NCBI GenBank assembly: GCA_965223405.1
Contig: CBDCWO010000006.1
Span: forward strand, 5,332,001-5,396,000
Direction: 5' to 3'
Length of the DNA stretch: 64,000 bases
Origin: CBDCWO01 sp965223405
GTDB taxonomy: Bacteria > Bacteroidota > Bacteroidia > Chitinophagales > Saprospiraceae
The position numbers and the translations under genes were made by a program. Of this stretch, positions 51,989-60,753 are shown piece by piece (position 1 is the stretch's first letter; every line of letters begins with the position of its first letter). The notes under the pieces are model-generated. The model saw only the letters and a list, made by a program, of their open reading frames with translations, searched no databases and was not told where the DNA came from.

Positions 51989-53515
51989 TTAGTGTACGAG
52001 AATCTTAGTAGAATAACTTCCTTTGGCGGATTGCAAATTAAGAACATACATACCGGATGCAAGTTCGGGTATATTCAATTCATAGTAGTTTCTTCCTGGA
52101 ATAAAATCCAAAATAGGCCATTGGTGGTATCGCTTCCCCTGAAGCCCGAAAAGCTGAAAATGAGCCTGAAATGAGAGTTCAGTATCGATTAATATATTTA
52201 TTTGGTTGTTGTTTTTTGGCAAGACACTAGGGTAAATATTTAAATGTCTTACAAATGGCAATTCATTGATGGCAGAAGTCTTCGATGTCTTAAATCGGCG
52301 TATTTCACTCCGAGAGGTACAGGTATAGTATTCGTTGAAAGGAGTTACTCTCCAGAAATAGTTCTTTTCGGGAAGTAATCCGTCGATGTAAATATTGTCT
52401 TCTGTAGTGATGTAGGATTCAGGACTAAAATCAATACTTGGTGATACATCCAGTTCAACCAGGTAGTAGTCAGCACCATTTGATTTGGTCCACTTTAAGA
52501 CCACTTCATTATCGGAAATAAGGCTTTCCTGGTTTTGAGGGGATATCAATTCGGTTACCTGATCGATGATCATGGTATTGGGCTGATAATTGGATCGCAG
52601 ATAATCACGCGAGGAACTGTTAAGACTTCTGGAAATCTCAGTCTTTTGGCCATTTGTAAAAACATAATTGTCGCATCCGAAAAAATAATTCATATAATTA
52701 TTTTCCTGAGGTGTAACTTTGGCCCCATTGGGATCACGGGCATCCAATGTGTAATCACAATTTGAACTGGCAAAATTATAATCAGCAGGAGTATCGCATA
52801 TTCCATCTCCCACGTTATTATTGTTTTGCGCTAGGTTTGGGTTGCAATTGCTTCCATCAGCAAATTCATTAATGGTCACCTTATCTGGTGCATATTTGCC
52901 TACCGGATTACCATGTTTTTCCGAATCCCAAGGTTCATCATCCCATCCGTTGAAGGGATGAGGGACTGAAAAAAAATGACCTATTTCGTGAGTAACAACT
53001 CTCACATCATCAGCATAGTTGTTGCGAACGACGATCCAATCATTAAATCCTGTAGGTCCCTGATAATAGGCGGCTGAGCCTTCTGAAGCCCCTTCGGTAA
53101 AAAATATATTTATCGCGTTGAGCTTGCGTGCATTTCTGATTAAAGAGGCGGCAAAAGATCCGGAAGGATTATTATATATGGTCGTATTATTCATATAAGA
53201 AAAGCCATCCTTGATATAGAACTGAATGTTTTGGTCCGCATAGTTTTGATTTAAGGTGCACATCAGATCCAGCACGGATTCTTCATTCAATCTGCCGTTG
53301 CCTTCATTATCGGCCACCAAAAAGATTTTTACCGGGACATAAGTAATGTCATCGCGAAGATTGACAAAATCACGAAGTTCAGCTCTGTTTATCAACATTT
53401 GTTCCTTAACCAAGTGTATGTCATGGGTGCCACATACAAATTGTTTTTGAGCAATGCCAAACAAATGCATAAAAATGCTAATACATAATATTGGAAAGGA
53501 CCGTTTGATATCCAT
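51989..53515 (-). CDS. Secreted M43 (pappalysin-type) metalloprotease with T9SS sorting domain
   Basis: The 508-residue protein has a signal peptide (to about residue 22), a propeptide-like segment, and a zinc protease domain with HEIGHFFSVPH (about 171-181, the extended HExxHxxxxxH motif) and a Met-turn NYMNYFFGCD. A fibronectin type III-like domain follows (about 318-405: VLKWTKSNGADYYLVELD). The last 80 residues (LNIYPSVLPKNNNQINI to GMYVLNLQSAKGSYSTKILVH, split) are a type A T9SS sorting domain, so the enzyme is secreted or anchored through the type IX system. Relatives such as ulilysin cleave protein substrates. Confidence 0.92.
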   Translation of the reverse strand: MDIKRSFPILCISIFMHLFGIAQKQFVCGTHDIHLVKEQMLINRAELRDFVNLRDDITYVPVKIFLVADNEGNGRLNEESVLDLMCTLNQNYADQNIQFYIKDGFSYMNNTTIYNNPSGSFAASLIRNARKLNAINIFFTEGASEGSAAYYQGPTGFNDWIVVRNNYADDVRVVTHEIGHFFSVPHPFNGWDDEPWDSEKHGNPVGKYAPDKVTINEFADGSNCNPNLAQNNNNVGDGICDTPADYNFASSNCDYTLDARDPNGAKVTPQENNYMNYFFGCDNYVFTNGQKTEISRSLNSSSRDYLRSNYQPNTMIIDQVTELISPQNQESLISDNEVVLKWTKSNGADYYLVELDVSPSIDFSPESYITTEDNIYIDGLLPEKNYFWRVTPFNEYYTCTSRSEIRRFKTSKTSAINELPFVRHLNIYPSVLPKNNNQINILIDTELSFQAHFQLFGLQGKRYHQWPILDFIPGRNYYELNIPELASGMYVLNLQSAKGSYSTKILVH

Positions 53516-53544
53516 ACTTATTAGACTAATCCTAGGTATAACAA

Positions 53545-53552
53545 CAAAATTA
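53545..53552 (-). promoter_or_regulatory. -7 box TAATTTTG for the M43 protease gene
   Basis: Exact TAnnTTTG match on the minus strand 30 bases before the ATG, giving a leader of about 22 nt. No -33 TTG at the usual distance. Confidence 0.4.
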
Positions 53553-53627
53553 AAAAAAAATGTTTCAGTAGACCATAATTATTATGTCAAATTGAAGTCA
53601 AAACTTATTATACTAGCATAAAATACA

Positions 53628-53635
53628 TACATTTG
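53628..53635 (+). promoter_or_regulatory. -7 box TACATTTG for mdh
   Basis: Exact TAnnTTTG match 24 bases before the mdh ATG, giving a leader of about 17 nt. The same TACATTTG occurs before ald and the glycosyltransferase gene. Confidence 0.45.
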
Positions 53636-53658
53636 TGGCAAAATTAAAGCGATAATTA

Positions 53659-54591
53659 ATGGCAAAAGTATCTGTTATTGGAGCCGGAAACGTGGGCGCT
53701 ACTGTGGCCAATGTACTGGCACATCACAACCTGGTTGGGGAAATTGTACTTTTAGATATTCAAGGTGACCTGGCAAGAGGAAAAGCTTTGGATACCTGGC
53801 AACAGGCTCCAATCGATGAATATTCTACATTTATAAAGGGTACCGAAAATTACGAGGAGACTCGGGATTCGGATATTGTAGTTGTTACAGCTGGTGTCCC
53901 TCGCAAACCGGGCATGAGTCGGGATGACCTGATCTCTACCAATGCCAAAATAGTAAATATCGTCACTGACTCCATATTGAAATATTCGGCTGATCCCATT
54001 ATCATTGTGGTATCCAATCCACTGGATGTAATGACATATGCCGCCTTTAAAAATACTGGTTTACCAGCTAATCGAGTTTTTGGAATGGCTGGGATATTGG
54101 ATACCGCAAGATATCGTGCATTTTTGGCTTCCGAAATAGGGTGCTCCCCCAGAGACATTCAAGCAATGTTATTGGGAGGACATGGAGATACCATGGTTCC
54201 ATTGCCCCGATATACCACGGTATCTGGCATTCCGGTTACTGATTTTCTGGACACAGATGCATTAGACCGGATAATCCAACGGACTAAAGTAGGAGGAGGA
54301 GAATTGGTAAAACTAATGGGGACTTCAGCCTGGTACGCACCCGGTGCAGCTGCTGCTCAGATGGTTGCAACCATTTTGAGAAATGAAAATCGCATATTCC
54401 CGGTTTGTGCCCGTCTATCCGGAGAATATGGATTAAAGGATATTTTCCTGGGAGTGCCCGTGAAACTTGGTAAAAATGGGATTGAAGAGATTATTGAGTT
54501 GAAATTGAATTCAGGAGAAATGAATGCTCTCCGGGAATCGGCGGAACATGTGCGCAAGGTGATGCAGGTTTATGATCAAATGGGAATATAG
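53659..54591 (+). CDS. mdh: Malate dehydrogenase
   Basis: The 310-residue NAD-dependent enzyme oxidises malate to oxaloacetate in the TCA cycle. It shows the Rossmann motif VSVIGAGNVGATVA (4-17), the aspartate strand LLDIQGDLARGKALD, substrate arginines in VTAGVPRKPGMSRDDL, NPLDVMTYAAF, and the catalytic histidine in LGGHGDTMVPLPRY. The LDH-like MDH form with RKPGMSR is usual in Bacteroidota and Chlorobi. A -7 box lies just upstream. Confidence 0.96.
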   Translation: MAKVSVIGAGNVGATVANVLAHHNLVGEIVLLDIQGDLARGKALDTWQQAPIDEYSTFIKGTENYEETRDSDIVVVTAGVPRKPGMSRDDLISTNAKIVNIVTDSILKYSADPIIIVVSNPLDVMTYAAFKNTGLPANRVFGMAGILDTARYRAFLASEIGCSPRDIQAMLLGGHGDTMVPLPRYTTVSGIPVTDFLDTDALDRIIQRTKVGGGELVKLMGTSAWYAPGAAAAQMVATILRNENRIFPVCARLSGEYGLKDIFLGVPVKLGKNGIEEIIELKLNSGEMNALRESAEHVRKVMQVYDQMGI

Positions 54592-54790
54592 CATTTCATA
54601 AAATCTATATTTAAGGATTTCCAGAGATACAACAACATTAAATTTTGCTTGCTCTCTTATTGCCATTGCCAGCCATTTGACAAAACAGCGTGTTTTACTC
54701 CATGTTGTACTAGATCTTCCATTACTTTTTATTGTAATATGGCACTTTCTTTGTGTTTCATACGTTATGACTGAGATAACTTAGTGTATT

Positions 54791-55681
54791 ATGCGTAATA
54801 TCCTCCAATTGATAGTGCTCTTAATAGTTTTCCAAGTGAGTAGTGCACAAAATACCGCTCCAAGTGATTCTGATGCAATTGATATTTCAAATATGGAAGA
54901 TTCACTCAAGGTGTATGCTCATGGAATTTTATATGAAGAATTGGCCGAAAATCGCTTTATTTCGTGCGAACGATTTATTAAGACTTTAGTCAGAACCCTA
55001 AAGACCCCCAATTCATTTCTTTATCCCTTTGTCGAATTTGAAAATATCTCAATTAAATACGCACCCGATCAATCTTTTCGAATTTTTACCTGGCAACTTG
55101 AAGTTGGAAAAGGAGAATATCGCTATTATGGTGCCATTCAAATGAATACAAGTGAATTGAAATTATTCCCGCTAATAGATCGATCATTCAAAATCAAAGA
55201 TCCTTCTCAGGCTGAAGTATTTCATAATCATTGGTTTGGTTCAGTATATTATAATTTAATCAGTGTAGGTACCGACAATCCTTATTATTTACTGTTTGGT
55301 TACGACTCTGATAATTTTTCCAGTCGTAAAAAGGTTATTGAAGTTTTACATTTCAAAGAGGGTAAGCCTTATTTTGGAAAGCCCATTTTTCGCAAAGGAG
55401 ACCAGTTACTGAGTCGATTCATTTTAAATTTTGCCAGTGAGGCTTCGGTGCGATTGAATTACGACAAAGAATTGGATATGATTGTTTATGATCACATGGT
55501 TCCTCATCCCACTATCCCGGGTAAAATGATCCCGGATGGCACCTATGAGGGATTCAAGTTGATAAATGGGGAATGGAATCATGTGGAAAAAGTATTTAAT
55601 ACAGTATCTGATACTCCCATCAGACCTGCTCCTTTGACCAAGCAAAGAACATCGGCATTGGATCCCAACAAGAAAAGCTGA
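54791..55681 (+). CDS. Secreted protein of unknown function
   Basis: The 296-residue protein has a signal peptide (MRNILQLIVLLIVFQVSSAQ) and a mature part without known catalytic motifs. Notable segments are FENISIKYAPDQSFRIFTWQLE, YYGAIQMN and YNLISVGTDNPYYLLFGYDSDNFSSRKKVIEVL, which look like beta strands and short loops. Similar proteins appear to be common in Bacteroidota. The product is probably periplasmic or outer-membrane associated. The reading frame stays open for 100 codons after the stop (see findings). I do not assign a function. Confidence 0.75.
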   Translation: MRNILQLIVLLIVFQVSSAQNTAPSDSDAIDISNMEDSLKVYAHGILYEELAENRFISCERFIKTLVRTLKTPNSFLYPFVEFENISIKYAPDQSFRIFTWQLEVGKGEYRYYGAIQMNTSELKLFPLIDRSFKIKDPSQAEVFHNHWFGSVYYNLISVGTDNPYYLLFGYDSDNFSSRKKVIEVLHFKEGKPYFGKPIFRKGDQLLSRFILNFASEASVRLNYDKELDMIVYDHMVPHPTIPGKMIPDGTYEGFKLINGEWNHVEKVFNTVSDTPIRPAPLTKQRTSALDPNKKS

Positions 55682-55964
55682 ATCCTGACTACTAGAATTA
55701 GGGGAAACTGGATTTGGAAGGAAACCCAAAATCTCTGCAATTTCAAAATTGATTCATTTGCACTTCGTGTAGGCAGCCAGAGATCTTTTAATCTTTGTCA
55801 ATTAGTTGATCTAAAGCTCTCTGCCAACAGTAGTGACAAAATCTACCTTATTCAAACCACACCGAACCTATCTGTAGGCAACGGCAGGTTTAATCAATTT
55901 GAAACCTTAACCAGAATATTACATTCTAATATTGACAATAATCAGAGCGGGCGCAATTTTGAAC

Positions 55965-57296
55965 TTATTTTTTCCGCCATCTGATTAAAAGAATTGTTTT
56001 AGTTGAATTGGTTGTTTTTATCCGGTCATCGATGCGGTGGCCCAACACGGTAAGTATTTTCTCCTGGTCTGCTAAAATCCAGGTTTTAGCTTTATCGATT
56101 CGTGAGATCTTCAGATCAGTAAGCAAATCTTTGACCTTTTTGGTTCTTCCATCCATTCCCAAAGGTTTGAATCGGTCACCTTTTTTCCAGATTCTCAAAA
56201 TTAAAGGCCATTTGATATTGGCCGCATCCACAATTTCAGTATGCTCCGACTTTTTTGCTTTTGAAAGATTATTGAAACTTTTCAGTTCTAGGATGTTATC
56301 TTCCAGATTTACAGTTAAGGGGAGGTCTGCTTTGTAAACAGTGAATTCCGGAATATCTGATTTTGATGGCGGGCTGATAATAAGGAATTGCCGGTCCAGG
56401 TTAGCGGTGAAGTGGCGTGAATAAAAAAGAGTACCTACATGATTATTTTTATATGCAGTCCAAATGGATTTACATTGATCTCGATTGAATCCATATTCTA
56501 GTAATATTTCAAATAACAGGTATTCGGGATTCGGAAAGTCGTTGATTGGGCCTAATGAAACGAAAACTTTATTTTTCTTTTCGGAACAAATTTTCAATTT
56601 GAGATGCGAGATAAAATGCGTAAATAATTGGTTCGTGTCGTATAGATTGTGGGCTGTTGCAGCAATCTTCTGGGGGAATTTTAGATCGAACTTTATTAGC
56701 TCGGGTAAAAGTCTCAGTCTAATCCGGTTTCTGGTATATTCTGTTTTTTGATTCGAATGGTCGACTTGGAATTTAATCCTGTTTATTTTGGCATAATTCC
56801 AAATATCTTGCTTTGTGATATCTGACAAAGGTCTTATAATATTATTGCGAATCCTGGGTATGCCGCTGAGTCCGCGGATACCTGTTCCTCTGAGTAAATT
56901 AAATAAAAAAGTTTCAATTGAGTCATCCAGGTGATGTGCGGTGACAATATACTTGTAATCATTTTCTCTGCATATCTCTGAGAACCAGTGATACCTTAAG
57001 TTTCGGGCCGTTTCTTGAATACCAAGTTTTCTTGATCGGGCTACCTGGATCGTATCGAATTTAATATCATGGATAGGGGCTTTTTGGATAAGCAATACTT
57101 TTTTAATGAGTTCTAGGTCTAGATTCGAATCCTCCCGCAATTGATAATTTACATGAGCAATTCCATATTTAAGATTGCTTTTATGGAATTGGTGCCAGAG
57201 TACCATACTATCCATTCCACCACTGATCGCAAGTAGAAATTTCGAATCTAAATCGATACTATGCTCCCTCAACCAATCTTTAAGATGGAAATTCAT
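55965..57296 (-). CDS. tilS: tRNA(Ile)-lysidine synthase TilS
   Basis: The 443-residue enzyme puts lysidine on C34 of tRNA(Ile2) so that it reads AUA. The ATP-pyrophosphatase P-loop SGGMDS is at residues 25-30, followed by AHVNYQLREDSNLD, TAHHLDDSIETFLFNLLRGTG and RNRIRLRLLPEL. The C-terminal domain carries the tRNA-binding strand LILRIWKKGDRFKPLGM. Length matches the family. It is divergent from a lipoprotein gene, with facing promoter boxes between them. Confidence 0.95.
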   Translation of the reverse strand: MNFHLKDWLREHSIDLDSKFLLAISGGMDSMVLWHQFHKSNLKYGIAHVNYQLREDSNLDLELIKKVLLIQKAPIHDIKFDTIQVARSRKLGIQETARNLRYHWFSEICRENDYKYIVTAHHLDDSIETFLFNLLRGTGIRGLSGIPRIRNNIIRPLSDITKQDIWNYAKINRIKFQVDHSNQKTEYTRNRIRLRLLPELIKFDLKFPQKIAATAHNLYDTNQLFTHFISHLKLKICSEKKNKVFVSLGPINDFPNPEYLLFEILLEYGFNRDQCKSIWTAYKNNHVGTLFYSRHFTANLDRQFLIISPPSKSDIPEFTVYKADLPLTVNLEDNILELKSFNNLSKAKKSEHTEIVDAANIKWPLILRIWKKGDRFKPLGMDGRTKKVKDLLTDLKISRIDKAKTWILADQEKILTVLGHRIDDRIKTTNSTKTILLIRWRKK

Positions 57297-57316
57297 ATTA
57301 TAAAAAGATGCAAAAT

Positions 57317-57324
57317 CAAAAATA
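57317..57324 (-). promoter_or_regulatory. -7 box TATTTTTG for tilS
   Basis: Exact TAnnTTTG match on the minus strand, 21 bases before the tilS ATG, giving a leader of about 14 nt. Confidence 0.4.
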
Positions 57325-57329
57325 ACATA

Positions 57330-57337
57330 TAATTTTG
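57330..57337 (+). promoter_or_regulatory. -7 box TAATTTTG for the lipoprotein gene
   Basis: Exact TAnnTTTG match 25 bases before the lipoprotein ATG, giving a leader of about 18 nt. It lies 5 bp from the oppositely directed tilS box. Confidence 0.45.
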
Positions 57338-57361
57338 AGCATATTTAAAATACCGCTGAAT

Positions 57362-57919
57362 ATGAAATTTGTTACTTGCCTTCCTATCTTGGTTGCTTTA
57401 TTACTGATTGGCTGCAAAGCAAAAAAATCAGAAACTACTCCTCCGGAGACGACTCCTACGGAAGAGCAAAGTCCAAACTCGTCTAACTCAGGGGTTGTAT
57501 CTGATAAAAGCGAGATTCCTCCCATTGATCCTGAATTGGATTATTCTGAAATGGCTGAACTTGCGGTTCCGAAAGATTCGACTATCGAATCGTACTTATC
57601 AACCGAGCTATGGGAATATACCAAAGGAATAATTGGGACCGCATCTGCTCAAAATATTCAAGGAAAATGGATCAAGTTTAACGAAGATTATTCATTTATT
57701 GGAGGTTTTTGGGAGGAGCAGACTGTTCAAGGTGAATGGTCCTATTCATCGGAAGGCAAGTTGCATTTAATTCCATTCAACGCCGTTGAAAAGGAAAGTG
57801 AGTGGAGGCTCCGGCGCAAAGATAACAGCATGGTCATTTCCGGTACAGAACGTTTTGGGGACCAGTCTACTCAAATATTTTTGGCTAGAAGGAATTCTCG
57901 CCCACGACAGATATTTTAA
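57362..57919 (+). CDS. Predicted lipoprotein, lipocalin-like tail
   Basis: The 185-residue protein begins MKFVTCLPILVALLLIGCKAKK with a lipobox LLIGC, so the mature protein is a lipoprotein starting at C18. A Ser/Thr/Pro/Glu-rich linker (about 22-60) separates the anchor from a folded C-terminal domain (about 85-180) with IQGKWIKFNEDYSFIGGFW and QGEWSYSSEGKLHLIPF, a pattern like small lipocalin-type or META-like domains. The ATG at 57362 is chosen; a TTG at 57335 would spoil the signal peptide and lies in the promoter. Function unknown. Confidence 0.75.
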   Translation: MKFVTCLPILVALLLIGCKAKKSETTPPETTPTEEQSPNSSNSGVVSDKSEIPPIDPELDYSEMAELAVPKDSTIESYLSTELWEYTKGIIGTASAQNIQGKWIKFNEDYSFIGGFWEEQTVQGEWSYSSEGKLHLIPFNAVEKESEWRLRRKDNSMVISGTERFGDQSTQIFLARRNSRPRQIF

Positions 57920-57961
57920 TTTACATTTTGTAATCGCTTATGGTACAAAAAGTAAGAATTC

Positions 57962-59002
57962 TTATTTGACTTTGCTTGAATCGGCTTTTGCTTTTTTCCG
58001 ATAATATCTTCTGAACAGGAAATTGGATTCCAGAGCTTTCATGTTTTCGTTGAATTTGGCGGTACCCTGATTTAGGTTTTGAAGTGTTTGCCGTATTTCA
58101 TTTTTCATCAATGTATCCGTAAGCAAATAATTAATGGTACTCCCATCTTGCTCTAGTTTGAGAAGGGTTTGTCGGAGTTTATTTGCCGAGGTATCCAAAT
58201 TTTTACCCGTATTCTTAAGATCGGTCAGGATTGGATTCAAACCCCGGGTGAAATCTACAATCGAATGGATGGCGGTGTCCACGTTTAATACGGAGCGATC
58301 CAGACTTGTGACCAGAATCGAATCCTGATAAAGTTTTCCCAAAAGGCCTTTCCCTTGTTTTATTTCATTAATCATCGAGTTCAATTGCTTGGTAATCAAG
58401 GTCAATTGAACAGTGGTTGAGCGAATATATCTCATGGATTCTTTTACATCAAAGACCAACCCAGAGTCTTGTAAAAAGAGAGAGATTAAGCCACCTTCCT
58501 GATTCATTTTATCGGTGATTCCAACCAGATTTCTGGAAATCAAGGCTACATTTTCACTGGTGCTACCTAGAGTAGAAAACATCTCATCGGCATTGATCCT
58601 GCTGTAGGAAGGAATCTCATCGCCGTCTTCTACCGGACCACCGGTACCATGGCTTGAAGTAATGTTTATGATCATATTTCCAACAAGTCCATCCGAACTA
58701 ATATTGGCAAGAGCATCTTTTTTAATGTAAGGTTGGACCTCGTGATCCAGGATCATATACACTTTAAGTAACGTATCATTGACAATGTCAATGTGCTCAA
58801 CGGTGCCTACATTTATCCCATTAAAGCGGACATTATTTCCTTTTTTTAATCCGGCAACATTCTGAAATGAAGAAGAGAGATGAAAGGTTTTCCCGAATAG
58901 ATTTTGGTTATTTCCAATTAAGTAAATTGCAACGATAAACAATATGGTAGAAACAATTACAAAAAATCCGAGTCTGACGTTATTGATTGATTTATTTGAC
59001 AT
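57962..59002 (-). CDS. mlaD: MlaD-family (MCE domain) lipid-transport protein
   Basis: The 346-residue protein has one N-terminal membrane helix (VRLGFFVIVSTILFIVAIYLIG, about 9-30) and an MCE domain (about 38-115: SSFQNVAGLKKGNNVRFNGINVGTVEHI) followed by a long helical tail. MCE proteins form the periplasmic lipid-binding ring of Mla/Tgt-type ABC importers that move phospholipids between membranes. It is the third gene of an mlaE-mlaF-mlaD operon with gaps of 3 and 2 bp. It is longer than E. coli MlaD, as is usual in this phylum. Confidence 0.92.
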   Translation of the reverse strand: MSNKSINNVRLGFFVIVSTILFIVAIYLIGNNQNLFGKTFHLSSSFQNVAGLKKGNNVRFNGINVGTVEHIDIVNDTLLKVYMILDHEVQPYIKKDALANISSDGLVGNMIINITSSHGTGGPVEDGDEIPSYSRINADEMFSTLGSTSENVALISRNLVGITDKMNQEGGLISLFLQDSGLVFDVKESMRYIRSTTVQLTLITKQLNSMINEIKQGKGLLGKLYQDSILVTSLDRSVLNVDTAIHSIVDFTRGLNPILTDLKNTGKNLDTSANKLRQTLLKLEQDGSTINYLLTDTLMKNEIRQTLQNLNQGTAKFNENMKALESNFLFRRYYRKKAKADSSKVK

Positions 59003-59004
59003 GG

Positions 59005-59778
59005 TTATCCTAAAAATGATTTTATTACTGAGTCATTCGATTTCAATAATTCAAAATATGGACCTTCAGCATAATTAACACCATTGTACAGAATGATCAT
59101 GCGATCAGAAGATCGTTTGACACATTCCATATCATGACTGATAATAAGGGCCGATGTCTGATATTTATTCTTAACATCCATAATAAGTTGAATTATCTCC
59201 CTGGACGTAATGGGATCCAATCCACTGGTTGGTTCATCATATAAAATGATTGATGGTTTTAGAATTAGAGCTCTGGCTAATGCTATTCTTCGTTTCATTC
59301 CACCGGATAATTCCTCAGGCATCATATCAGCTGTGTGTGGCAAGCCTACACTTTCTAAGGTTTCCATTATAAGGCTCTCTTCATCATGCCCTTGTACTCT
59401 TTCCGGATGGCGACGCATCGGAAACTGTAAATTTTCACGGACAGTCATCGAATCGTATAATGCACTACCCTGAAATAAAAACCCAACCTGAGTTCGCAAT
59501 TGGTCTAATTCTGGTTGTTCCAATTGTGAGATCTCACGATCAAGTACATATATTTTACCTTTTTCATATCCGATCAGTCCAATTATGCACTTCAGTAAAA
59601 CCGATTTACCTGATCCTGACTTACCAACAATAGCCAGGTTTTGATTATGGTGTACCTCAAAACTTAGCCCTTTCAATACATGATTTTCACCAAAGGACTT
59701 ATGTAAATCTCTCACTGAGATTAACGGCATTGTCGCCAATGTGCTTGAATTAAATTGATATTTATCATTTGCCTGCAT
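59005..59778 (-). CDS. mlaF: MlaF-type ABC ATPase
   Basis: The 257-residue ATPase energises the Mla lipid transporter. Walker A GKSGSGKSV is at about 54-62, the Q-loop in FLFQGSALYDSMTV, signature LSGGMKRRIALARAL (the MKRR form is typical of MlaF), and Walker B IILYDEPTSGLDP. The ATG at 59778 lies 3 bp after the mlaE stop; an inner ATG at residue 17 (MPLISVRDLHKSFG) matches the usual family start, so the first 16 residues may not be translated. Confidence 0.93.
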   Translation of the reverse strand: MQANDKYQFNSSTLATMPLISVRDLHKSFGENHVLKGLSFEVHHNQNLAIVGKSGSGKSVLLKCIIGLIGYEKGKIYVLDREISQLEQPELDQLRTQVGFLFQGSALYDSMTVRENLQFPMRRHPERVQGHDEESLIMETLESVGLPHTADMMPEELSGGMKRRIALARALILKPSIILYDEPTSGLDPITSREIIQLIMDVKNKYQTSALIISHDMECVKRSSDRMIILYNGVNYAEGPYFELLKSNDSVIKSFLG

Positions 59779-59781
59779 GAA

Positions 59782-60558
59782 TTATAATTCATAAAAAATA
59801 TCCGCGATCAACACCGCGAGAAAGTCAATTACAAATAAGAGGAGGGAAGCAATAACCACGGCAGAATTAGCTGCTCTACCCACACCTGCTGTTCCCTTGC
59901 TTGAAGTATACCCCTTATAACATCCAACAATACCTATGGCAAAACCAAAAAAGAATGATTTAATGGTTGCCGGTAGTAAGTCTCCCATCTCCAAATTCTC
60001 AAAAACCTGGCTAAAGAACAAGGTGAAGGAAACGTTTCCTTTCAGATTTTCCACTATGTAAGATCCGAACAAGGCTACTGTGTCTGCCATGATTATTAAG
60101 AGAGGTACAGTAAAAGTGGTGGCCAGCACCCGAGTAACCACCAAATATTTAAATGGATTGGTGCCGGACACTTCCATAGCGGCAATTTGTTCAGTAACTT
60201 TCATAGACCCAAGTTCTGCCCCTATACCGGATCCAATTTTACCAGCACATATCAGCGCAGTAACTACTGGTCCAATTTCACGTATAATTGAAATACCTAC
60301 CATAGCGGGCATGTAAGCTGCTGCACCAAACTCTTCCATGGTTGGGCGCGTTTGTAATGTCAAAACCAAACCCATGATGAAACCTGTAATGATGACTAAA
60401 AACAAAGATTTATTACCAATTAGATATCCTTGCCGCAGCAGTTCTCTGAGCTCATAAGGAGGGTTTGCAAATTCCCGTAAAAACTTGGCAGTAAATGCTG
60501 CCAACTGACCCACCTCATATAAGAATTGCTTTATAATATTGATTAACAGGCTTTTCAT
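59782..60558 (-). CDS. mlaE: MlaE-type ABC permease
   Basis: The 258-residue permease has five or six hydrophobic segments. Family features are the amphipathic N-terminal part, LTLQTRPTMEEFGAAAYMPAMVGISIIREIGPVVTALICAG (in pieces) with the conserved EIGPV and IGAELGSMKVTEQIAAM motifs. It is the first gene of the mlaE-mlaF-mlaD operon and is followed by mlaF after 3 bp. It handles phospholipid movement between the membranes. Confidence 0.94.
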   Translation of the reverse strand: MKSLLINIIKQFLYEVGQLAAFTAKFLREFANPPYELRELLRQGYLIGNKSLFLVIITGFIMGLVLTLQTRPTMEEFGAAAYMPAMVGISIIREIGPVVTALICAGKIGSGIGAELGSMKVTEQIAAMEVSGTNPFKYLVVTRVLATTFTVPLLIIMADTVALFGSYIVENLKGNVSFTLFFSQVFENLEMGDLLPATIKSFFFGFAIGIVGCYKGYTSSKGTAGVGRAANSAVVIASLLLFVIDFLAVLIADIFYEL

Positions 60559-60753
60559 TACAAATAACTAAAGTAATAGTTTATATATATGATTGCATAA
60601 ACCAATAGAATATATAAATTATCAACATTAAAGCCACGATATATTGATCGGTATCAGATGGGAAGGTGATTTTGATTATTCTTTCAACAAGTGGCTACTG
60701 GATAAGGCCAAATAGAAGGATGTGCAACGCTTGGCCAAAACCTCTATTGCAGA

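Noticed and set aside
59730..59778. The first 16 residues of MlaF taken as a special N-terminal extension.
   Set aside because: They show no motif, and the inner ATG gives the usual family start; the longer form is kept only because its ATG sits 3 bp from the mlaE stop.
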